Positions 9,237 to 21,700 are shown, counted from the stretch's first letter. The stretch is DNA of 64,000 nt from Meconema thalassinum (GCA_946902985.2 OX336389.2:126887572-126951571); one strand, 5' to 3'. The notes: a model not told the origin generated them from the letters alone. Translations and numbers: made by a program.

Positions 9237-12200
9237 TGTACCGAGACCTTTACTTCAACGAACACAACACGTCCCGTTATATCTCGTAATGGTATTATAA
9301 CGTACTTCACTATTTATTTCCGATATTATCGCCGATGCGATTCAGTTCCAAATTTTATACAGCATGCGTTTCCGAACGAACACAAGGAGCAAGTACGTGA
9401 GTTAAATTCTCCATCATTGGATCCCGTGATGTTTCAGCAATCAAAGTTTTTCTTTTCCTGTTCGGTCTCAAATATCACCTGAAGTTCAGATTTCCATCTC
9501 AAGGAGGAAATATTGTACCATGGGGAATTGTAGTTGTATTTCATCTCTTCATTTATTATTTTCATTTATATTAGATATTTGTTGAATTCATGCTGTTGAC
9601 CAGATCCACTGCACACCGGATCTCACTCCACAGCCTGTGCTTAATCTCTCTGTATAAATTTCCACTAAAATCTTCCTTGTAAAAAATCTCTGAGCATGGC
9701 GTGACGTAGTGACATGTTGCACTGCATTTCTATGAATCCAGCGCGAACTTCAAACAAGTGTACGGGTTCAATATATTGAGCTCAATAGCTCATGGTGCGA
9801 TATCGTTTTGTCGAGAAGTTGGTATTGCACCAAGAACGAGACGTGGATACTTTGGCCCTGATTCTCACGATCTTTTGACTATGGTGGTGTACATTTTTGC
9901 TTTTCTCAAACCACGAGGAGATATTTTCCTAGTGTGGATTTTACGCCACTGAATTAGTTAACATACAGTGTTTATTGTCTACATAAAGGACTAATTTGAG
10001 GATTTTTTGTAGTCCAGGAATCATATTTTACCACGCAGATGTGCGGTTGGATTAATGATAAGGAATTTATAGTCACTGAGTGACTAGTGATTGCTCCCTG
10101 AACCCGGAACCACGTCACCAGCGACGCCATTCTACAACCCCTTCGTGTTCTGTCCGAGGTGCACATGTGAATTCTGCAAGAGCGAAATTTATATTTAATT
10201 CAGTGAATTGTGGGCTGATAGGAAGCCCAATAAGTATCACCGATTCTAGCGAAAGTACGCCACTACGTTGTGGGAGTGAAAGGAATAATAATTTATAAGC
10301 ATTTCACGCTTATTCGTGATAATTTGTGCCAGTGTGGTAGACTACAATGATCCAGACCACGAGACAAGTGTACAATCAAATTCAATGATAAAAACTGTTT
10401 TAATATTGTCAATCACCAGTCATAACAAGTGTTAAATGGTGAAACAACATTCTGTGTACCATTATAATTATTAAGATCGCTGAGATCTGCTACGAATTTC
10501 ACACTTCAAATAAATCCACGAATAGACGCCATTAGCCTCGTGCTAGGCAATCTACGAATCAATTGCTGTGTCAACTTGAGCACTGAAATAGTGCCACTTT
10601 AACCATTATACATTGGAATACGACTAGAACGTCTAGAGCGTCATGGCAAGTTTATCCGACTACAATATGGTGATGTGGAAAGGTATCCTGCGGATCCAGT
10701 CGATTTACATGAAGCGCTAAACTAACCACTATGGGGGAGATGCCAGGGGCCTGAGTCTACATGATGAGACCAAGGAGAGAATGGGGCCGAGAGTCGATCT
10801 CAGGCTCTATTCTGCTCGAGAGCTGACGACGCATCGGCAACGTGAGTTTTTATACCACCTTAATCCCATGTCAAGGCCCAATGTTCATGTTGATGAATTT
10901 TAGTGTCGCACTTCTAAAGCAAACCTAGGTAGGATTTTATATTACTCACCATGCCTAGTTCACGCTAGCCCATTTTGACCTTATTTTGGTCATACCACTA
11001 ATTAAGATCGCCACTTGCCTCTATGTCACCTGTACAGAGGTACATCACTCACTAGCAGGAGGAGACATCTGTAATCTCCTATACATTCCATTTGTAATAA
11101 CAGTTATATTTGAGGTTACGATGTTAGTTCAAGCATTTTCTACATGTAATTTTGGTTAGAAAAGTGCAGATGCACTGAGGAGAAGCTATACTATTTATTA
11201 GCCGTATCATTTGGCGGAAGCTGAAGTTGTACTCTGCCACTTTTGAAATATTACATTCGAGTGTGCTAAGACGCAACTGTTTTTAGTTGTTACTTGTTAT
11301 AAACCTGTAAAATGTGTGTTAGGAGGTAACACCGAGATATAAGAACCGAGCCATAGTTGTTGCCCAGTTAGCGTATTAGTTGACAACACAGGTGTTAATG
11401 TTGTCTTTTATATATAATTTCTAGTGCCAAATGTGCACAAAGCTCTAATAATACGTATTTGGGAGTGTACAATGATATTACACGAACTATGAATTTAGGG
11501 AATGTCTTTAGAATAGAACAAGGTCTTTGGAACGACCGGTAACATGCCACGATACGAGTGGAATCTCTCCATTTTCCTACTCTTTGAAATTTGTTTTGAT
11601 TATAACCACAAGCCTGAGTGCAGGTTAGCTATTGTACTATGAGTGTTAACGTAAATACGTGTATTCTTTGACGAACTAACAGTTAGGACTGTAGTGTTTT
11701 AAAACTGCTCGTTTCAAATGAAATGAATTATACTGCAACTGTATGCAATGCCCATGACACACTGTTGTGCGTGAGCCACCGATGATCGAACGGCTGTGCC
11801 AAAGCTCGTTTGAGAGCCCACTGTTTATTACAACTTATGTGAGACGACAAACTTAGACTTCGACTGCATTGTTCTTTAATTAAGCTATAGGGTTGATTCT
11901 GGAATAGAATCACGGTCGCACTTTGAGCATTATTTAAGATTATTAGAAGACATTCATATTATTGTTATTTAGAATCTAGTTCACGCTTGTGACAATCTTT
12001 CGCACCAGCTTCTCAAGCATTCCACTTAGATGGATTCTTTTATTCCCTTGGTTATCATGATCGGTCATGGGCCATGTATAAGTTAACGACCCGTGTAATT
12101 GTTAGATATGTAGTTATGACGGATGATGGAGTTAACGTGTTTCACTCACATCATTTTGAGGTATTCTTGTTCCGGTGATCGTGATTGGACTTTTCGTCTC

Positions 12201-12531
12201 ATCAACCGAGGTTTAGCGAGCTTGTATGCTGCGCCCCTACCGCTATTTTTTTTAGCGGGTGTTAATGTGTTACCCGTGAGTGAGGTAATGTTATGTTTTG
12301 AGACAGACAACTCCACTTCAGTTGTTTTTTTTGCTGTTGTTGCTTCGAGTCATTATGATCATTAAGTAAAATTAAACACACTATGAGGGAATAATATTGG
12401 AAAATAAACTGAGATAAAATCACGAGAACTAATTAAACGAAACATACGAGATAAATCGAGCGAACTAAATAATTGATGAATTTTCTAAACTTGAATTATA
12501 CTTTATTATTATGACCGACATTTTGAAAAGC
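9237..12531. other. Unassigned 3.3 kb; no recognised gene
   Basis: I recognise no protein domain or known repeat. A TATAAA-like motif (CTGTATAAATTTCC) is at about 9,650. A relatively GC-richer part, about 10,080-10,850, holds an interrupted 86-codon frame (listed separately) and a strong splice-donor-like GTGAGT at 10,842. The rest is AT-rich. It could be unannotated 5' UTR and intron of a host gene, or the leader of an old LTR element; the sequence alone does not decide. Confidence 0.4.
10643..10903 (+). other. Unrecognised 86-codon frame with one in-frame stop
   Basis: The frame starts with an ATG in a fair context (GCGTCATGG) and has a single TAA at codon 26 (10,718-10,720). It otherwise stays open to the TAG at 10,901 and has an ordinary mixed amino-acid composition, including RVDLRLYSARELTTHRQREF. 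A GTGAGT at 10,842-10,847 could be a splice donor inside it. I do not recognise the protein. It could be an upstream ORF in a 5' exon, a decayed coding fragment, or chance. Confidence 0.2.
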
Positions 12532-13032
12532 CGATTGTTGTTTGAGTCTTCAGTCTTTAGACTGGTTTGATGCAGCTGTCCATGCCTCCCTGTCCTGACC
12601 TAATCGTTTCATCTCTACATAGCTACCACACCTACATCCGAGGCACTCTGTTTAGCATATTCTAACCTTGGTCAACCCCTACAGTTCTTGTCCTCGACCC
12701 TTCCTTCCATAACTAAGCTTGCTATTCCTAGGTGTCTTAATATGTGTCCTACCAACCTATCTCTTCTCTTTAATTAGCAGTCGCCAGAAACATCTCTCCT
12801 CTCCCATTCGTCTTAATACCTCTACATTTGTTACCCTATCTACCCATCTGATCCACGTCATTCTCCTGTAACACCACATTTCAAACGCTCCAATTATCCT
12901 CTTTTCTGCTGCTCCAATAGTCCAAGTTCCACTTCCATATAGTGCCACGCTCCAGACAAAGGATTTCAAAAATGACTTCCTAATACTGAACCCTTCAGAA
13001 TAGCAGTGTTTATGTGCAAGAATCTTGATCAA
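12532..13032 (-). mobile_element. RTE-like LINE, 5'-truncated 3' end
   Basis: The minus-strand frame 13,032-12,757 contains WSVALYGSGTWTIGAAEKRIIGAFEMWCYRRM, then VTNVEVLRRMGEER. This is the conserved post-reverse-transcriptase region of insect RTE-like LINEs (family pattern WSVLLYGCETWT...EMWCWRRM). Downstream to 12,532 the remaining C-terminus is frameshifted but still shows MKRLGQDREAWTAA and a 3' tail containing GACTGAAGACTCAAA. The insertion is truncated at its 5' side at about 13,032, where similarity stops. It shares its clade, not its exact family, with the pieces at 15.6-17.1 and 36.4-37.7 kb. Confidence 0.85.
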
Positions 13033-15634
13033 GGGGTCGCGCTCAGTTCATAGTGTGATGTTTACGTCCGCCAAACAACATGCTCTACTGAGGCAAGGGT
13101 CATAGGATTAAAACTATAATTAAGAAAGGAAGGAGACAAGACGTAAAATAATAACATGATTTAATGACTAATTGTGCATAAAAAGAAAATAAACAACTAT
13201 AATAAACAATATCCTCCCTGAATTTTCCCATGACAGGAACATCTATCAATGTTGAGGAGTCAGACGGATCTCCCCCTTTATAAAAATGTGGATCCATGTT
13301 CCACTACCTTGCATTTGGATTTTTATGTACGCGTGATGACTAACTACGAGAAATGAGAACTTGGATGACTGTTCGTTTACAACGGGTTAACAGCCACGGT
13401 GCTCACGAACAATCATCGCGTAAATCAACGTTTTTGTATATGGGCATGACATTAATAAAAACCCTTAAAATCTAATGCTGACACCCATACTACAAATCTA
13501 CTATTTACAGGAATCTCCCTGAGACCCTCATTAGTGCGATGACGCACTTAACAAGCTGAGCTGCCAACCTGGCCAATTGCTCAATAAACACACAAGGAAA
13601 GACAGCATTGCACGTGACTTCACGGGTCACTGATATGGAAAATAAACATGGAATAAAACCAACAATAACAAAAGTCTGGCCGGCTAAGATTACTTTATAT
13701 GAACAAAACTGCATGTTAAGGTAACGCTTCGGAGATTATCGTGATTCGTAGGCAACTCCCATTTATTTAAACAATTTTTACCATTGATCAGTTCTTATTC
13801 TGTATTTCAAGTAATTACGGAGTCAATAAGCGCTCCTCACTAATGACCTTGCTTGCAACGTTCAGACCGCCTTGTGAAACATCTCCCCCTTCTCAATACT
13901 TGTCATTTCCCAACTCCAGTGTATATAAATAACTGACCAGCTGTGCCGTTATCTCAAGGAACCAACAGCAACAAAATCTCAACCACCTCAACATATGGTC
14001 AGACAATAATCAAAATATCCACAATTGCCCTCGCAAGGTTACAATATGGATCTGGCACCAAGCTGACAGAAATCAGTCTAAGCTGAAAATCCCGCTTGTA
14101 ATGACCACAAAATACACACAATCACACCTCTGGGAATGACATGACGATTTTCACACAGGTCTGCTGAATAGATGCTCGCAAACATTAAAAAAAAAATACA
14201 ACCTACGATAGAGCTGATTGCTCTTCGTCACAAATTACATTGCTCCAAAGGCAATAATCTCACTGAATCTGATCAATAATAAACCTTAAACAATTTAATT
14301 ACCCTCCAATCTACTGTATCATTATATTAACTCAGTCCTACTTCTGAAACACAACATATCTCCGAGAGACGTTTTTAACCGCATTGCGTAACATATGCAA
14401 ACACGGCCGTTCACATAGCTACGTTAGTTAAAACAACAAACAAAAACAAGAACCTTCCACTAATAACATATGCGAGCTGTTTCCATGCAAAAGGTGTGTC
14501 AGACCAAAACTAAAATACTACGTTAATCAAACAAGCAAAGTATTTACAAAAATATGTCCCATAAACCATAAGTTAATTTATCAGATAATAAAGAATATTA
14601 TATTGTACTCATCTCTCGCTCAGTCACCCGTCAAAGAACATCAGCTGCCATCTCCCAATTGAATGGTTCTTATCTCATCTCAGCCATCTGGACGGAGTGG
14701 TGAGAATTCCAAACTTCTTCTATGGTAATCGATGTCACCTCTCGTGCTGATTCAGAAAGTTAGATTAATATACACTTGATATCTGACTACTAAATTCGCC
14801 GTTCCAGGTACTACTTTCCCCGTAACAGTTTGTTGGCGAATTATCGACGATACTGCCCCTACAAAATATAGTACTGTGACTATCTATCACTGAATTTAAC
14901 ACATTTACAATAACTTCTATGTCCTCATGACACGCAAAAGTATAACAGCCTACGTCCTTAGACGCACAAAATAAAGTCACAAACTTGTGTCTTCGACACA
15001 CAAAATGTAATACGTTCCGTCCTCAGACGAACACAAGTAAAACGTCTACGTCCGTCGACGCACAAAGTAATAGTCACAAACTTGGCTTTTCACGCCACTT
15101 ATAAATGAACTGGCCCTAGGTCTTGATGGGGGAGGGGGGAACTATACAAAAATTTCTCGAAATAATGGTGGTACAGGAATGAAATAAATATCACTGAACT
15201 CGTAACATAGCACAGGTCAAGAATATGCCCATTAATCCTAGAATCGATCGTAGAGATTTTGTCTAGGCGATCTCCCGCGTGAATGCTAGCCACCGCGTAC
15301 CCAAGCTGGTCTTGCCGCGCTCGTAGGCATTCATTTCTCATTGGTTCCACATTTTCTGTAACTTGGCGGTTTTTAGCAGATCTTGGCGTCGTAGGAGTGT
15401 CTATTATCTTCATCAGCCACTCACGTTACTGCATCATATTTCTTCTAGGCGCGAATATTACAATGAACATACCAGAACCATGTCTCACTGCGCGTCGCTT
15501 CTATTTTGAGGTGGCCAACACCTGTCCTTCTAACACATCGCTAGGCTATTTCCTTTCACAGCTAAAGTATTTAGCCTTTTGTCAAACTGCTTCAGGTATG
15601 TCCCCGCTGTCTCCAACAAATGCTTGAAATTTCC
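13033..15634. other. Unassigned 2.6 kb; promoter-like TATA and a short diverged minisatellite
   Basis: No recognised protein. A TATA-like element (TGTATATAAATAACTG) lies at about 13,920 in plus orientation, with AAGGAACCAACAGC about 35 bp downstream; no reading frame follows closely. From about 14,920 to 15,090 blocks built on 'ACGTCC-TAGACGCACAAA' and 'GTCACAAACTT' recur four to five times with a spacing near 30-40 bp. A minus-strand 104-codon frame lies at 15,099-15,413 (separate entry). Confidence 0.45.
15099..15413 (-). other. Unrecognised 104-codon open frame
   Basis: Minus-strand frame beginning MKIIDTPTTPRSAKNR and containing NECLRARQDQLGYAVASIHA. The first ~65 residues have a protein-like composition; the last ~35 are hydrophobic and aromatic, more like AT-rich non-coding DNA. 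It lies between the minisatellite-like stretch and an RTE-like LINE and belongs to neither. I do not recognise the product. A short leader ORF of an old LTR element, a decayed gene exon and chance are all possible. Confidence 0.2.
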
Positions 15635-17085
15635 TCATCTCCGTCTGGCTACTTTCATGATGCTGGAGGAAATATTTATTAATTGAAGAAATAAAACCAT
15701 AGAATCACTTATCCAACAGAGGATAAAGGGTTCAATACCTAAATCTATATTCGATGTCAACAGATTCCTTTTCTGTAGAAATGCTTTCCTTACCTGAGCC
15801 AACCTACTTTTTATATCCTCTTTGCTTCGTCCATCACTGGTTATTTTGCTTCCTAAGTAACAGAAGTCTCCTACATCCTTTAGCGTTTCACCTGCCAATT
15901 TGATGTCCATAGAGGTTTCTGATTTATTTCGGCTGCATTCCAATACTTTTGTTTTATATTTATTAATTTCCATCATGAATTCTTTCCTCAAGACGGAGTC
16001 CATACCATTCAAAAACTCATTCAAATCCTCTGGTGTGTCGGCCAAGATGACGATGTCATCAGCAAATCTCAGAGTTGAAATTATTTCTCCTTGAATATTC
16101 ACTCCCCACTTTAAATTTTTCTCCAATTCCCTTCATTGCTTGTTCAATGTAAAGATTGAAAAGTATTGGTGATAAGTTACAGCCTTGCCTTACACCTTTC
16201 TGAATACCAGCTTCTCTCTCATGTCCTTCTGCTCGAATGACTGCTGTGTGATTTCTGTATAGATTGTAGATTACCCTCCTATCCCTGTACTTTATTCCAA
16301 TCGTTTTCAAAATGTCAAACAATTTGGCCCATTCAACATTATCAAAAGCCTCTTCTAGGTCTACAAATGCCATGAAATTTCTCTTATCATTCCTTATTCT
16401 ACCTTCCAAAATCAGCCTAAGACTTAGAACAGCTTCCCTTGTTCCTGCATTTCTCCCGAAACCAAACTGGTCTTTACCCAACTCCGTTTCTATGCGGCTT
16501 TCAATCCTCTTGTAAATTATTCTAGACAGGTTCTTTGAAGCATGAGTAATCAAGCTTATTGTACTGTAATCTTCACATCTGTCAGCTCCTACTTTCTTCG
16601 GTGTAGGGATGGTAACATTCTTCTTGAAATCAGAGGTTACCTCACCTCTCTCATAAATCCTTCATACCAAGTGAAATAACCTGATCAGACCATCAACACC
16701 TATGCAGTGTAGCAACTCAATTGGTATATCATCTATGCCTGGTGCTTTTTTCCTGCTTAAGTCTTCCAATGCTCTGTCAAATTCTGATCTCTATATTAAA
16801 TCTCCTTTCGCATCCTCATCAATGTCCTCTTCGCTTTTCATTACATGATTCTCAATCTCCTTTCCCTTATACAAACACTCTATGTAAGATTTCAATCTCT
16901 CAACCTTTCCTTCCCTATCTGTTAGAGGCTTTCCATCTGTGTCCTTAATATTACAGCACTTAGTCTTCTTTTCCTCGAAAGTATTCTCAATCCTTCGATA
17001 AGCTGTGTCTACTATACCTAATTTCAGACAATTTTCTGTACCTGCACATTCCTCTTATAACCATTCTTCTTTCGTATGCTACTAG
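15635..17085 (-). pseudogene. RTE-like LINE ORF2: reverse transcriptase domain, degraded
   Basis: The minus-strand frame 16,553-16,059 carries the fingers/palm: KDQFGFGRNAGTREA, MAFVDLEEAFDNVEW (first catalytic aspartate), then GVRQGCNLSPILFNLYIE. The frame 16,126-15,635 continues with LRFADDIVILADTP; the FADD box at 16,066-16,055 keeps both catalytic aspartates. YLGSKITSDGR follows, the usual thumb-region phrase. The frames overlap, so one frameshift separates them. Further 5' (17,085-16,553) the N-terminal part is still readable in pieces (KKAPGIDDIPIELL, then a changed version of the usual IPIPKK box) with several stops. The C-terminus breaks off near 15,650. Catalytic residues survive but the gene is not expressible as one protein. 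Confidence 0.9.
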
Positions 17086-17120
17086 CACTGGCATTTGCTC
17101 AAAATAAAACAGAATATAGT

Positions 17121-17346
17121 AATGTTATTGGTTTTACGTCCTTTTAACTACTGTGGCTTGTTTTTAGATACGCCGGAGTGTCGGAATTCTACCCCGAAGG
17201 GGATCTTTAACGTGCCAGTAAATCTACTGACACGGCCCCCTCGCATTTGCGCACCCTCAAATGCCAGCTGAGTTTCGCCATGGTTTGATCCTGAAACCTT
17301 GGGGAGAGCAGGTGAGAACGTTATCGTTGAGCCATGCAGCCAGTCC
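17121..17346 (+). repeat. Interspersed SINE-like repeat of the 'ggttttacgtcc' family
   Basis: It runs from TTGGTTTTACGTCC through CGTGCCAGTAAATCTACTGA to a degenerate 3' part (CTGAAACCTTGGGGAGAGCA, then GAGCCATGCAGCC). I recall near-identical arrangements ('ggttttacgtcccactaacta ... cgtgccagtaaatctaccgacac ... gagccactcagcc') as a very abundant repeat in some orthopteran assemblies; that memory is the only basis for the family name. The frames seen here on both strands (17,148-17,447 and 17,299-17,625) are shadows. Confidence 0.65.
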
Positions 17347-17359
17347 AAAAATAGAACTG

Positions 17360-18480
17360 AAATATTGTGGTCTGTTGTTGGTAGCACTGCTCTATCTGAT
17401 AATGTGCGTATATACTGTATAATTATGCTATGGCATACACTGTACATGCAAAATTTAACAGAAATCCAGCGAACGTTATGGAAGTTAAATTCAGTTAATC
17501 ATGAAACCCATAAGCGTTTGTTTAATTATTTTGTTAACACTGATATGTACAGTATGCGTGTTGCTCAAAATGTATCTGCAATGTTAAGACATTGTAGTGA
17601 ATCGAGTTTAAAATTGTTTACATGAACAGATTCTACGATATTGGGTCTAGGGGTCAAATGTTCTCAGAATGTTAACAGATAGTTGGTAGTCCCGTGGACT
17701 CCGTAAATAGGCATACTTATGTCTGCTGAGGCACACATTGCATGTGCAAGTTTACGTATACGCCCGTAACTTAGAATGGTAGTTGCATGGAGTTTAACAC
17801 TGGACATTATAAATGTTCATGGAGCTTTGTTGGTAGCAATTACTTTGACGAGTTACTGTAAATAAGTCTAAAGTATATTGACCTCAGTGTGTGTGTTAAG
17901 TCTTAAGTTTCTCCGTACACATATTCTGAGACATTCAATCGGGGGGTCAAAAGATTTGAGATCATTAATACATCGTTGGCAGCCCTGGTGTCTCTCACAA
18001 TAAGCACAATCATATGTCCTAAAGCATGCATCGCACATACACACCATTTGTAGGTATGGACGTTACATGCTGTTAAATATTGAACACTGCCATGTACGGG
18101 GTGTTAAAAATTAATCTGAAATACTATTAGCTACATATGGGCCAATTCTTGAAGAAATCCTTTTTTTTTAGTATGGATGTTACATGCAGTTAAACATTGT
18201 ACCTATCAACACGCGTAGAATCATGTTGGCAGCACTGTGATATATAGGATCCTGAAAAATAGTCTGTATTATTATGGTCTATATGTGTGGCATTTTTTTT
18301 GGTCACAATTCCCATGAATCTTTCTGAGATAATCAACTCATAGTTCTAATTTCAATTGTTATTTATCAGCAGTTGGTAGCACTGAAGTAATTATCAAATA
18401 TGGCATTGATATGTCTTGGTCTTCTCATACCAAATTTGGTTTTGTTAGCTGCAGCCATTTAGGAATTGATAGGGTGGGAC
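17360..18480. repeat. Diverged tandem repeat containing GTTGG(T/C)AGCACTG
   Basis: GTTGGTAGCACTG or a close variant recurs near 17,376, 17,672, 17,829, 17,970, 18,225 and 18,371. TACATGC(A/T)GTTAAA(C/T)ATTG recurs near 18,062 and 18,179, with weaker forms near 17,435 and 17,783. Spacing of about 140-300 bp suggests a ~150-bp unit or multiples. Strong divergence indicates an old array or serial decayed insertions. Confidence 0.5.
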
Positions 18481-18662
18481 ATACACACATTTGCCATAAA
18501 TATCTCATAAGTCTACTTTTTAATAATTTTTGCAAAATGTGAAATTAGGCTAAAAATGAAACTTGAAAGTACTGGCAGCTCAGGTTACATGAAGAATTAA
18601 GACATGCGAACAGCAAATGTTACATGGAAAGAAGTGCAGTAGGATTTTTGAAATGAATGTAT

Positions 18663-19075
18663 TAGCCTACTTTCGATTTTTGCAAAAAATGAAAGTTGAC
18701 TTATGAGATCAACACAGGGTCAAAAATTGTGTGTCTGTCTGCGTGTGTCTGTGTGTGTGAGTGTGTGTACTCTGAATGTCTCTCCCCCCCCCCTATCAAT
18801 TCGAACACGGTGAAACCGAATTCAACGAAATTTGGTACAGAGGTAGCACTGGCAAAGGACACCTCAGTGTCATGTTTTATATTGCCGGCATCTTTACCAA
18901 AACGTAATGGCGGCCACACAAATGGTTAAAACTTAATAATGCATTACGACCAAACTCATCATCGGATCTTTACCAAATTTGGCAAAAACATACTTTCATA
19001 TGATACGTGTCTTATGCCCAAACTACAAGGTAATCAACCGTACCACTTCAGGATAGCGGCCGTGTGAATTATGCA
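18663..19075 (+). repeat. Hairpin-headed repeat element, single-unit copy
   Basis: It opens TAGCCTACTTTC, then a loop, then GAAAGTTGACTTATGAGATC. The first ~38 bp can fold into a stem (CTACTTTC with GAAAGTTG, and ATTTTT with AAAAAT inside). A GT-rich microsatellite (18,729-18,771) follows, then the core block GAACACGGTGAAACCG...AACGAAATTTGGTACAGAGG...ATGGCGGCCACAC, and it fades near 19,075. The same head, microsatellite and core start the 293-bp array at 59,469, where the core is tandemly amplified. No conserved protein is encoded; frames at 18,696-18,929 and 18,701-18,919 are by-products. Confidence 0.75.
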
Positions 19076-20487
19076 AACATTATAATCCATAACACGGGAC
19101 CCACCAGTTCCGATTATCGAACCAAGTATCGTTTAATCTGTTCTAAACGACGTGGCCCGTTCGAAATTAAAAGTTTATATTGTAATATTATAGTCTAGAA
19201 GTGACTTTAAAAAGCTGAGTCGTCTCGGTTATTTGATAAGATGGCAGCCGATCTCTCGATCTGACCTATATTTCACTAATTTGAGTTTGTTGCATGCAAT
19301 ATAGGCTACGGATAGTAGTAATATGAACATTGTATGAAATGAACTTTATTTGAAATACACTTCGGTGAAGAAATCGTTTAGTCGAAGTCATTGTTTGCTA
19401 AGGCGTTGTATCTAAACTGCTTGATAACATTGAACTTGGGAGGACATATTTGGGTCTGTGGTAACAGTGTTGGTCTGTTACCCGGCCGGCTGGGGTTCTA
19501 ATCCTAACAGAGTTGTATTTTTTTTGCTTGATTTTTTAATATTTATTGTTTTTGAGTACTGAGGCGTCATACAATTGAGAGTTATATTGTGCATTTTACT
19601 GCGGAAAATATATATTTAATTAAAACAAAGTTCTCCCATGGATCTGAAGGAGTGACATCTAATAGCAACTAGTTGAACTACAGTATGCGGGAGCTATCCA
19701 CTGCCTACTAGATGCGAGCTGCGCTTTATACCGGTCAGTTAGTGAACCCATGCCAGCGCTGTTATTGAAAATGGCCTCTTGTTTCCGATAGAGCGCACTG
19801 CCTAGTATAGGCGCGATTAAAAATTAGGTATGCAGTAGGTATATTAAATGTGTTTCTCCCAGTGATACGTTTAGACCAAAGAAGTTTCAATTATTGTTAG
19901 TAGTCGGTGTTAATATACTGAATTCCTACGTTGTTTGGAGTGTTTGCTGATGAAATTGCAAAATACTGGAGTAAATTATCAACTATGGTTTGAATGCCAC
20001 TGCTCAAATCCAGTGTGCCAATTTGCATTTCGAATAGGAAGAGAGTTGGATATATGTTCTTTCCTGAACAACTTGTTTTTAGAATTATCATTATTACTTT
20101 CATTATCTTATTATAGTTATTAGACTATTATTATTTTTATTATTATTATTAAGATCACTCTCCCGTGAAAAAGACTGCTGATAGCTGCGTGCTCCCAGGG
20201 GACTACCTGACGGATGGGCCTTGCCGAGTAACTGACTCTGTCGACAGATTTACGGCTCAAGTCTCTCCCTGGCGGTCCCGGTCGAGACGCCCAGCCGCGC
20301 ATGGAAGTAGAGTGAAGAGGAAGGTCTTGATGAGTCCAAACCTCGAGTCTGCACACTTGCCCAGATCCGATAATATAATTGGAATTTGGTGAGCATCAAA
20401 AGATTATGTGAATGCATCACCGATGTCTTCCTTCCACAACCACATTTGATTAACGGCTGTGTTACCCACACATCTCGGCCGTTTATT
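19076..20487. other. Unassigned; possible tRNA-like fragment near 19.46-19.52 kb
   Basis: No gene is recognised. At about 19,455-19,515 a GTAACAGTGTTGGTCTGTTA stretch is followed by GGGGTTCTAATCC, which fits a degenerate A and B box of a tRNA-derived SINE head; a T-rich tail follows. A TTA/ATT-rich simple stretch lies at about 20,085-20,150. From 20,160 to 20,460 the DNA is GC-richer but carries no recognised domain. Confidence 0.35.
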
Positions 20488-20870
20488 TAAGGATAGTGGC
20501 TAGCACTCTTGGCCGTCACCACGGAGGCCCGGGTTCGATTTTTGGCTCTCCCAAGAAATTAAAATCTGGTCTGAGGGCTTGAACGGGGTACATTCAACCT
20601 CATGAGACAAAACTAAGAAGAGGCGGGATCGATTCCTACCTCAGCCATCCTGGAAGTGGTTTTCCGTGGTTTCCCCACTTCTACTCCGGGAGAATGTCGG
20701 GATGGTTTCTAAATTAAGGCCACGGTCGCCTCCTTTCCAATCATCATCTGGATTACTACAAACACTCATGCAGCCATCACAATAACACAGGTTATCATAC
20801 AAATTTCTCACTCACACACACACACACCCAAGTACACGGGGCTAAATTAATCAATAACAACTTCTTTACG
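20488..20870 (+). repeat. tRNA-derived SINE, family A
   Basis: The head GGATAGTGGCTAGCACTCTT (A box) and GGGTTCGATTTT (B box) mark an RNA polymerase III promoter. The body has CTACCTCAGCCATCCTGGAA and CCGGGAGAATGTCGGGATGG. The 3' part reads AACACAGGTTATCATACAAA, a CA microsatellite, CCCAAGTACACGGGGCT, and an A/C-rich tail. The same order recurs at 31.85, 34.13, 42.57 and 44.62 kb. Confidence 0.85.
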
Positions 20871-20979
20871 GAATCAGAGATATATCTCATGCACTTAAGG
20901 GGTTCCAAACCGCCAAATATTGTAAAAAGAAATCGAAAATTCATGATTACTCTATATTAAGCAACGGAACCTCATCTTT

Positions 20980-21230
20980 ATAGTCCACCCGTAAAAGGTC
21001 AAGGCCTACCAAGCGACCGCTGAACAGAAATTGGGACGCGTGGCCTCCTCGGCAGTAAATCTTGGTTTCCTTGACTAGGGCGCTGCCTCAATTTTAGACA
21101 GCTACTCAATTGTCATCATGGGGCTGAGTGCACCCCATTGCAGCCTCCGTCAGTTTCTAAAATCCCTGACAGCATCGCGAATCGTACCCGGGGTCTCCGG
21201 GAGTGAGGCAGGCGCTATCCTTCTAAAGGC
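20980..21230 (-). repeat. tRNA-derived SINE, another family, minus strand
   Basis: On the minus strand, from 21,230 downward, GGATAGCGCCTGCCTCACTC (A-box-like) is followed by CCCCGGGTACGATTCGCGAT (B box). The body continues through CACTCAGCCCCATGATG and GGTAGGCCTTGACCTTTTAC. No clear tail or target duplication is visible. Confidence 0.6.
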
Positions 21231-21377
21231 ACATATATATTATTCATATCTCATTCCTAAGACTAGCCTACTTTCCACATACTTTCCCAAACCATGCACC
21301 CTATTAGTAAACCCGCTAATGCATATTTTAATTTCCTATATTTTTTCACTTCTCCCTAGATTTATATTTTTCTTTTT

Positions 21378-21466
21378 TCTTCTGAGGTAGTCAGCCCAGA
21401 GGCTGGTTGGATCTTCAAAAATAACTGCCACAGGCTGCACTATAATGAGGCCTACTAGGCAAGATG
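21378..21466 (+). repeat. LINE/SINE 3' tail fragment (RTE-like)
   Basis: TTCTGAGGTAGTCAGCCCAG and GAGGCTGGTTGGATCTTCAA resemble the 3' tail shared by RTE-like LINEs and their SINE partners (compare AGTCTTTAGACTGGTTTGAT at 12,548). The segment is short and its orientation is taken from that resemblance. Confidence 0.5.
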
Positions 21467-21700
21467 TCGCCTCCGTAGCGTAGCGGTCAGCATGGTTTGC
21501 TGCCGCCCCGGAGGTACTGGGTTCGATTTCCGGCTCTGCCACGAACTTTGAAAAGTGGTATGAGGACTGGATCGGGTTCTACTCAGCCTGCGGTGTTCCA
21601 AAATGAGTAGAGGGGGATCGATTCCCACCTCAGCCATCCTCGAAGTGGTTTTCAGTGGTTTCCCCTTCGTCTTCAGGCAAATGGGGGGATGGTACTGTAC
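21467..21700 (+). repeat. tRNA-derived SINE, family B
   Basis: The head CTCCGTAGCGTAGCGGTCAG (strong A box) and CTGGGTTCGATTTCCGGCTC (strong B box) give a clear polymerase III promoter. The body includes GGGATCGATTCCCACCTCAG and TCAGGCAAATGGGGGGATGG, related to family A, so A and B probably descend from one SINE lineage. It stops near 21,700 without a clear tail. Confidence 0.8.
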
